In this document: positions 63,876-64,000 of the stretch, in pieces
How the letters are laid out: the number at the start of each line of letters is the position of its first letter
How positions within the stretch are numbered: position 1 is the first letter of the stretch
Origin: Rhizobium sp. PP-CC-3A-592
GTDB taxonomy: Bacteria; Pseudomonadota; Alphaproteobacteria; Rhizobiales; Rhizobiaceae
Length of the DNA stretch: 64,000 nt
Direction: 5' to 3'
Assembly: GCF_003217095.1 (NCBI RefSeq)
Contig: NZ_QJSR01000004.1
Coordinates: 62,001-126,000 of the forward strand
Translations under genes and position numbers: made by a program
Notes under the pieces: generated by a model
Told to the model about the DNA's origin: nothing
Databases searched by the model: none
What the model saw: the letters and a program-made list of their open reading frames with translations, nothing else

Positions 63876-64000
63876 TTACAGCGCTTCTGAATCGGTTTCG
63901 CCGGTACGAATGCGCACCGCATGGTCAATGGAGTAGACGAAGATCTTACCGTCGCCGATCTGGCCGGTCTTGGCGGAAGACGCGATCGCTTCGACGGCCT
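63876..64000 (-). CDS. glnK: Nitrogen regulatory protein PII (GlnK), 3' partial in the window
   Basis: Only the last about 41 codons are in the window; the 5' end lies beyond the right edge. The visible translation reads AVEAIASSAKTGQIGDGKIF and continues to HAVRIRTGETDSEAL with a TAA stop. AKTGQIGDGKIFV is the PII C-terminal signature. The glnK-amtB order, with GlnK controlling AmtB and nitrogen enzymes, is standard in alphaproteobacteria. It is predicted to be uridylylated on a T-loop tyrosine that is outside the window. Confidence 0.93.
   Translation of the reverse strand, partial: AVEAIASSAKTGQIGDGKIFVYSIDHAVRIRTGETDSEAL

Overview
The window looks like a chromosomal segment of an alphaproteobacterium of the order Hyphomicrobiales, most likely family Rhizobiaceae. 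The evidence is high-GC coding DNA, the mdh-sucC-sucD-sucA-sucB-lpd and sdhCDAB gene orders, an lpiA-acvB pair (acvB is the Agrobacterium chromosomal virulence gene), a Brucella Omp19-like lipoprotein, a hemC-hemD-Mic60-hemY cluster, and an intergenic element resembling the rhizobial RIME family. The genus cannot be fixed from the sequence alone. No rRNA, tRNA, CRISPR array, prophage or insertion sequence was found. Nearly all of the window is ordinary core genome.

Layout. 1-5.8 kb: 3' part of tamB, an arginase, a CheW protein followed by a 29-bp tandem repeat, and a membrane-anchored tyrosine phosphatase. 5.8-9.8 kb (minus): lpiA-acvB, lysyl-phosphatidylglycerol synthesis and hydrolysis. 10-13.5 kb: an ion channel with a zinc-ribbon tail, two small or unknown membrane proteins and an ExoY-type sugar transferase. 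13.5-22.8 kb: a LysR regulator and the NAD-dependent formate dehydrogenase operon fdsG-fdsB-fdsA-fdhD(fdsC)-fdsD, followed by an oxalate/formate-type transporter. 22.9-25.2 kb: YggT, an MFS exporter and a TerB-like protein. 25.3-30.1 kb (minus): hemC-hemD-Mic60-like-hemY. 30.2-33.7 kb: tsaD-gpsA-YciI-EVE-methyltransferase. 34.5-38.4 kb: sdhCDAB with a DUF3052-like gene between sdhA and sdhB. 38.6-40.4 kb: Omp19-like lipoprotein and zapE. 40.6-51.5 kb: mdh, sucC, an unrecognised acidic protein, sucD, sucA, sucB, a MAPEG protein, a LysE-type exporter and lpd. 51.6-55.3 kb: gabT-gabD (minus) with a divergent MerR/XRE/cupin regulator. 55.3-64 kb: an L,D-transpeptidase, an OmpR-type response regulator, a cNMP-binding protein, xth, lolA, ftsK, a small membrane protein, amtB and the 3' end of glnK.

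How it works together. The centre of the window is a respiratory and TCA block: succinate dehydrogenase, malate dehydrogenase, succinyl-CoA synthetase and 2-oxoglutarate dehydrogenase (E1, E2, E3), joined by the GABA shunt that delivers succinate. Formate dehydrogenase adds NADH from formate. Two small genes of unknown role sit inside the sdh and suc operons with translational-coupling spacing; they are the best candidates for undescribed biology here. Four exact TTAA-N7-TTAA sequences, the CtrA binding pattern, lie in intergenic DNA upstream of ftsK, the Omp19-like lipoprotein, the sugar transferase and a secreted protein, suggesting cell-cycle control of division and envelope genes.
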